From: Pseudomonadota bacterium
GTDB taxonomy: Bacteria; Pseudomonadota; Gammaproteobacteria; Xanthomonadales; Xanthomonadaceae
Direction of reading: 5' to 3'
Length of the DNA stretch: 18,723 nt
NCBI GenBank assembly: GCA_023388955.1
Contig: JAEWFH010000047.1
Location: forward strand, 1-18,723
Shown here: positions 15,308 to 18,723 of the stretch, piece after piece
Layout: the number at the start of each line of letters is the position of its first letter
How positions within the stretch are numbered: the stretch's first letter is position 1
Notes under the pieces: model-generated
Database searches by the model: none
The model's input: the letters and a program-made list of their open reading frames with translations, nothing else
What the model was told of the DNA's origin: nothing
Position numbers and translations under genes: made by a program

Positions 15308-15619
15308 TCAGTTGCCTTTTCCGTCCTCGACCACGATGCGGTCGCGGTTCTTCTCGACCGTCTTCAGGCCGATGCCCTTGACCTGGGCGAGCTGGTCGGG
15401 GCTCTTGAACGGGCCGTGCTCGTCACGGTAGTCGACGATGGCCTGGGCCTTGGACGGGCCGACGTTCACCAGGACCTCGTTGAGCGTCGCGGCGTCGGCG
15501 GTATTGATGTCCACCGTATCGGCGGCGAACGCAGGGCCGATGGACGCCAGCGACAGCAGCAGGGCGGCGAGCAGGGTACGCACGCGGCACGCGGTCCTGG
15601 AAAGGGAAACGGTATTCAT
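15308..15619 (-). CDS. Secreted ComEA-like helix-hairpin-helix protein
   Basis: This 103-residue protein has a signal peptide (hydrophobic 16-28, cut after AFA32) and a single helix-hairpin-helix domain: VDINTADAATLNEVLVNVG (36-54), then PSKAQAIVDYR, then VKGIGLKTVEK (80-90). This is the C-terminal part of ComEA, the periplasmic DNA-binding receptor of natural transformation, and gammaproteobacterial ComEA proteins are often this short. The first hairpin reads NVGPSKA where GIG is more usual. The start at 15619 was chosen over ATG 15655 because AAAGGAG (15627-15633, minus strand) lies 7 nt upstream. No other competence genes are near. It could be a general periplasmic DNA-binding protein rather than a dedicated transformation factor. 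Confidence 0.85.
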   Translation of the reverse strand: MNTVSLSRTACRVRTLLAALLLSLASIGPAFAADTVDINTADAATLNEVLVNVGPSKAQAIVDYRDEHGPFKSPDQLAQVKGIGLKTVEKNRDRIVVEDGKGN

Positions 15620-15635
15620 GGCGGGACTCCTTTCT

Positions 15636-15814
15636 GAGGGGGTGATTCCATTCACCGGACAGGCCGGTGAGGCGCAGTGTCCCCGTGGCCGCCGCCGCAG
15701 GCGATCGCCAGACCGGCCACGGCGGCGTCGGCGCGGGTGCCCCGGCGGGGTAGGAAAAGTCCCGGCCGGCCGGCGGCGCTAAACTGTCGCCCCCCCCATA
15801 ACGAGGCCGACTCC
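15636..15814. other. Divergent intergenic region between the ComEA-like gene and the M20 peptidase
   Basis: No gene is supported here. It holds a 7-bp hairpin TCACCGG/CCGGTGA (15652-15670) and a larger inverted repeat CCGTGGCC/GGCCACGG (15683-15690 with 15715-15722) enclosing the palindrome GGCGATCGCC (15700-15709). TAAACT at 15780-15785 is a plausible -10 for the peptidase gene, but no clear -35 accompanies it. An ACGAGG at 15801-15806 is the likely ribosome binding site for ATG 15815. Confidence 0.4.
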
Positions 15815-17332
15815 ATGGCATCCAGCTCCGGCGATACCGGCATCGACTCCAGCTCCCTCGAACGCTTCGTCTCTGCCAAGTGGGACGACGAGATCGTGCC
15901 CCAGCTGGTCGAGTACATCCGCATCCCCAACAAGTCGCCGATGTTCGACGCCAAGTGGGCCGAGCACGGCTACATGGACCAGGCGGTCGATCTGATGCGC
16001 GGCTGGGCCGAAGCCCAGGGCATCGAGGGCATGCAGCTGGAGGTGGTGCGCCTGGAAGGCCGCACGCCGCTGATCTTCATCGAGGTCCCGGCTGCCAACG
16101 GCGGCAGCGACGAGGACTGCGTCCTGCTCTACGGCCACCTCGACAAGCAGCCGGAAATGACCGGCTGGGACGACGACCTGGGCCCGTGGAAGCCGGTGAT
16201 CAAGGGCGACCGCCTGTACGGCCGTGGCGGCGCCGACGACGGCTACGCGATCTACGGCTCGCTGACCGCGGTGATGGCACTGCGCGAGCAGGGCCTGCCG
16301 CACGCGCGCTGCGTGGTGCTGATCGAGGCCTGCGAGGAATCGGGCAGCTACGACCTGCCCGCCTACGTCGACCATCTCGCCGACCGCATCGGCAAGCCCT
16401 CGCTGGTGGTCTGCCTGGACTCGGGCTGCGGCAACTACGACCAGCTGTGGTGCACCACCTCGCTGCGCGGCCTGGCCGGCGGCAACTTCACCGTCAGGGT
16501 GCTCGACGAAGGCGTGCATTCCGGCGATGCCTCCGGCGTGGTGCCCTCCAGCTTCCGCCTGCTGCGCCAGCTGCTGTCGCGCATCGAGGACGAAGGCAAC
16601 GGTCGCATCATCGACGCGCTGCATGTGGAGATCCCCGCCGAGCGCGTCGAACAGGCCCGCCAGGCCGCCGAGGTACTGGGCGACGAGGTCTACGCCAAGT
16701 TCCCGTTCCTGGAAGGCATGGCGCCGATGGATGAGGACTCCGCCGAACTGGTGCTCAACCGCACCTGGCGGCCCGCGCTGTCGGTGACCGGCGTGGACGG
16801 CATGCCGTCGCTGGACTCGGCCGGCAACGTGCTGCGGCCGCATACCGCGGTCAAGCTGTCGCTGCGCCTGCCGCCGACGATGGACGGCAAGAAGGCCGGC
16901 GAGATCCTCAGGCGCACCCTGCTCGACAACCCGCCCAACGGCGCGCACGTCGAGCTGGAGCTGGAGAAGTCCTCGACCGGCTGGAACGCCCCGGCGATGT
17001 CGCAGTGGCTGTCGGAAGCGGTGCAGGAATCCAGCCAGGCCCATTACGGCAAGCCGGCGATGTACATGGGCGAAGGCGGCTCGATCCCCTTCATGGGAAT
17101 GCTCGGCGAGAAGTTCCCGGGTGCCCAGTTCATGATCACCGGCGTGCTTGGCCCGCACTCCAATGCCCACGGACCCAACGAGTTCCTGCATATCCCGATG
17201 GGCAAGAAGGTCACTGCCTGCGTGGCGCACGTGATCGCCCGCCACCAGCAGGCCAGCGCGCGCGGCGAGACCCGCGGCGCGGCGGTGGCCGCCGACAGCG
17301 GCACCCGCAACGGCGACCACGGCTGCTGCTGA
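15815..17332 (+). CDS. M20 family zinc metallopeptidase
   Basis: This 505-residue protein is an M20/M28-clan dipeptidase-like enzyme, cytoplasmic (no signal peptide). Metal and catalytic residues are visible: H108 and D110 in YGHLDKQPEM, the bridging D141 in GRGGADDGYA, E174 and E175 in EACEESGSYD, D202 in CLDSGCGNYD, and a late histidine in GPHSNAHGPNEFLHIP. A dimerisation domain lies between, beginning after LRGLAGGNFTVRV. It likely cleaves dipeptides or N-acyl amino acids; the substrate is not predictable. The C-terminal tail is unusual: after the last helix about 30 polar residues end in GDHGCC. ATG 15815 is chosen because the open frame upstream is spacer. It is 9 bases before amgK. Confidence 0.92.
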   Translation: MASSSGDTGIDSSSLERFVSAKWDDEIVPQLVEYIRIPNKSPMFDAKWAEHGYMDQAVDLMRGWAEAQGIEGMQLEVVRLEGRTPLIFIEVPAANGGSDEDCVLLYGHLDKQPEMTGWDDDLGPWKPVIKGDRLYGRGGADDGYAIYGSLTAVMALREQGLPHARCVVLIEACEESGSYDLPAYVDHLADRIGKPSLVVCLDSGCGNYDQLWCTTSLRGLAGGNFTVRVLDEGVHSGDASGVVPSSFRLLRQLLSRIEDEGNGRIIDALHVEIPAERVEQARQAAEVLGDEVYAKFPFLEGMAPMDEDSAELVLNRTWRPALSVTGVDGMPSLDSAGNVLRPHTAVKLSLRLPPTMDGKKAGEILRRTLLDNPPNGAHVELELEKSSTGWNAPAMSQWLSEAVQESSQAHYGKPAMYMGEGGSIPFMGMLGEKFPGAQFMITGVLGPHSNAHGPNEFLHIPMGKKVTACVAHVIARHQQASARGETRGAAVAADSGTRNGDHGCC

Positions 17333-17341
17333 GCGAGGCCC

Positions 17342-18349
17342 ATGGAAACCAGCGTCGACACCACGCGCGAACACCAGCGCCTGTCCTGGGCCCGCGACGT
17401 CACCGGCGAGCCCTGGCTGTCGCTGGACCGCGCCTCCACCGACGCCGGCTTCCGCAGCTACTGGCGCACCGCGGGCCATGCCGGGCCCAGCCTGGTGGTC
17501 ATGGATTCACCACCACGGCTCGAGGACGTCCGCCCGTGGCTGCGCATGCACGATCTGCTCGAGCGCGGCGGCGTGCGGGTACCCCGGGTCCTTGCCCGCG
17601 ACGAGGACGCCGGCTTCCTGCTGCTGGAGGACCTGGGCCGCCAGACCGGCCTGCAGGCGATCGACGAATCGAACGCGGATGCGCTCTTCGAGGCCGCCTT
17701 CGACCAGTTGCTGCGCCTGCAGGCGATCGCCCCCCCGGCGGACCTGACCGTCTACGACGAAGCACTGCTGGCGCGCGAGCTGCGGCTGTTCGACGCGTGG
17801 TACCTGGGGCGGCACCTCGGACTGGAACCGGACTGTGGCCTGCTGGAAACGCTGGACCTGGTGTACCGGCGGCTCATTGACGCCGCCCTGGCACAACCGC
17901 GCGTGCTGGTGCACCGCGACTACATGCTGCGCAACCTGATGCCGCTCGGGGACGGCGGGGTCGCGGTGCTGGATTTCCAGGACGCAGTGCACGGCCCGGT
18001 CGCCTACGACCCGATGAGCCTGTTCAAGGACGCCTTCATCAGCTGGCCGCAGGAGCGCATCGACGCCTGGCTGGCCCGCTACCACCAGCGCGCCCTCGGC
18101 GCCGGGCTGCCGGTGCCGGCGCTGGAGCGCTTCCGGCGCGACGTCGACTGGATCGGCGTGCAGCGCCACCTGAAGGTGATCGGCATCTTCGCCCGCCTGC
18201 ACCATCGCGACAGCAAGCCGAAATACCTGGCCGACGTACCGCGTTTCCTCGGCTACCTGGACCAGGTGCTGCCGCGCTATGCCGAGCTGGCGCCACTGCA
18301 ACGGGTGCTGGACGAACAGGTACGCCCGCGACTGGCGGACGGAGCCTGA
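17342..18349 (+). CDS. amgK: AmgK, anomeric MurNAc/GlcNAc kinase
   Basis: This 335-residue protein belongs to the aminoglycoside phosphotransferase fold. The catalytic loop is HRDYMLRN (191-198, giving H191, D193 and N198 of HxDxxxxN) and the metal-binding site starts at D211 in LDFQDAVHGPVAYD. AmgK phosphorylates N-acetylmuramic acid at C1 so that MurU can make UDP-MurNAc, a peptidoglycan-recycling shortcut that bypasses early de novo steps and the fosfomycin target MurA. The call rests on the fold motifs, on the length, and on the next gene being MurU, 3 bases away, as in Pseudomonas. It begins 9 bases after the M20 peptidase, so the three may share a transcript. ATG 17342 is the only start with the full N-terminal lobe. 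Confidence 0.9.
   Translation: METSVDTTREHQRLSWARDVTGEPWLSLDRASTDAGFRSYWRTAGHAGPSLVVMDSPPRLEDVRPWLRMHDLLERGGVRVPRVLARDEDAGFLLLEDLGRQTGLQAIDESNADALFEAAFDQLLRLQAIAPPADLTVYDEALLARELRLFDAWYLGRHLGLEPDCGLLETLDLVYRRLIDAALAQPRVLVHRDYMLRNLMPLGDGGVAVLDFQDAVHGPVAYDPMSLFKDAFISWPQERIDAWLARYHQRALGAGLPVPALERFRRDVDWIGVQRHLKVIGIFARLHHRDSKPKYLADVPRFLGYLDQVLPRYAELAPLQRVLDEQVRPRLADGA

Positions 18350-18723
<374 letters not shown>

Overview
The window is very GC-rich DNA with dense, mostly co-directional genes. Gene content and intergenic repeats point to a gammaproteobacterium of the Xanthomonadaceae (Lysobacter, Luteimonas or Stenotrophomonas type). The evidence is the suf operon ending in a GNAT and a small Rieske ferredoxin, the short palindromic repeats built around CTCCCGC/GCGGGAG, and the amgK-murU pair. 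The genus is inferred, not proven.

Layout. (1) 1-4569, plus strand: the suf iron-sulfur cluster assembly operon, comprising the end of sufB, then sufC, sufD, sufS, a GNAT acetyltransferase and a Rieske-type ferredoxin. Most junctions are 1-4 nt overlaps. A composite inverted repeat separates sufB from sufC, and a related repeat lies inside the start of sufS. (2) 4570-4648: an AT-rich island with a Fur-box-like palindrome. (3) 4649-14494, plus strand: an iron acquisition and extracytoplasmic electron transfer operon. It holds a Fiu-type catecholate siderophore receptor, the PiuC/YbiX dioxygenase, a second CirA-like receptor, a PepSY-type membrane protein, a secreted DUF2271 protein, a secreted DUF4198 protein, the flavin transferase ApbE, and a membrane-anchored flavodoxin/ferredoxin-reductase flavoprotein. 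(4) 14488-15619, minus strand: a HutD/Ves cupin and a secreted ComEA-like helix-hairpin-helix protein. (5) 15815-18723, plus strand: an M20 metallopeptidase, then amgK and the start of murU (peptidoglycan recycling).

The most interesting part is region 3. The DUF2271 protein carries DGVSGAT (residues 93-99), which fits the ApbE flavinylation consensus Dxx(S/T)GA(T/S), and apbE is two genes downstream. The suggested electron path is NADPH, then cytoplasmic FAD/FMN of the reductase, then the histidine-bearing PepSY membrane protein, then covalent FMN on the periplasmic DUF2271 protein, then ferric siderophore brought in by the two receptors. Iron released this way could supply the adjacent suf machinery. 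Parts of this are known in principle (ApbE flavinylation, PepSY ferric-siderophore reductases). The specific chain, the substrate and the role of the DUF4198 protein are inference.
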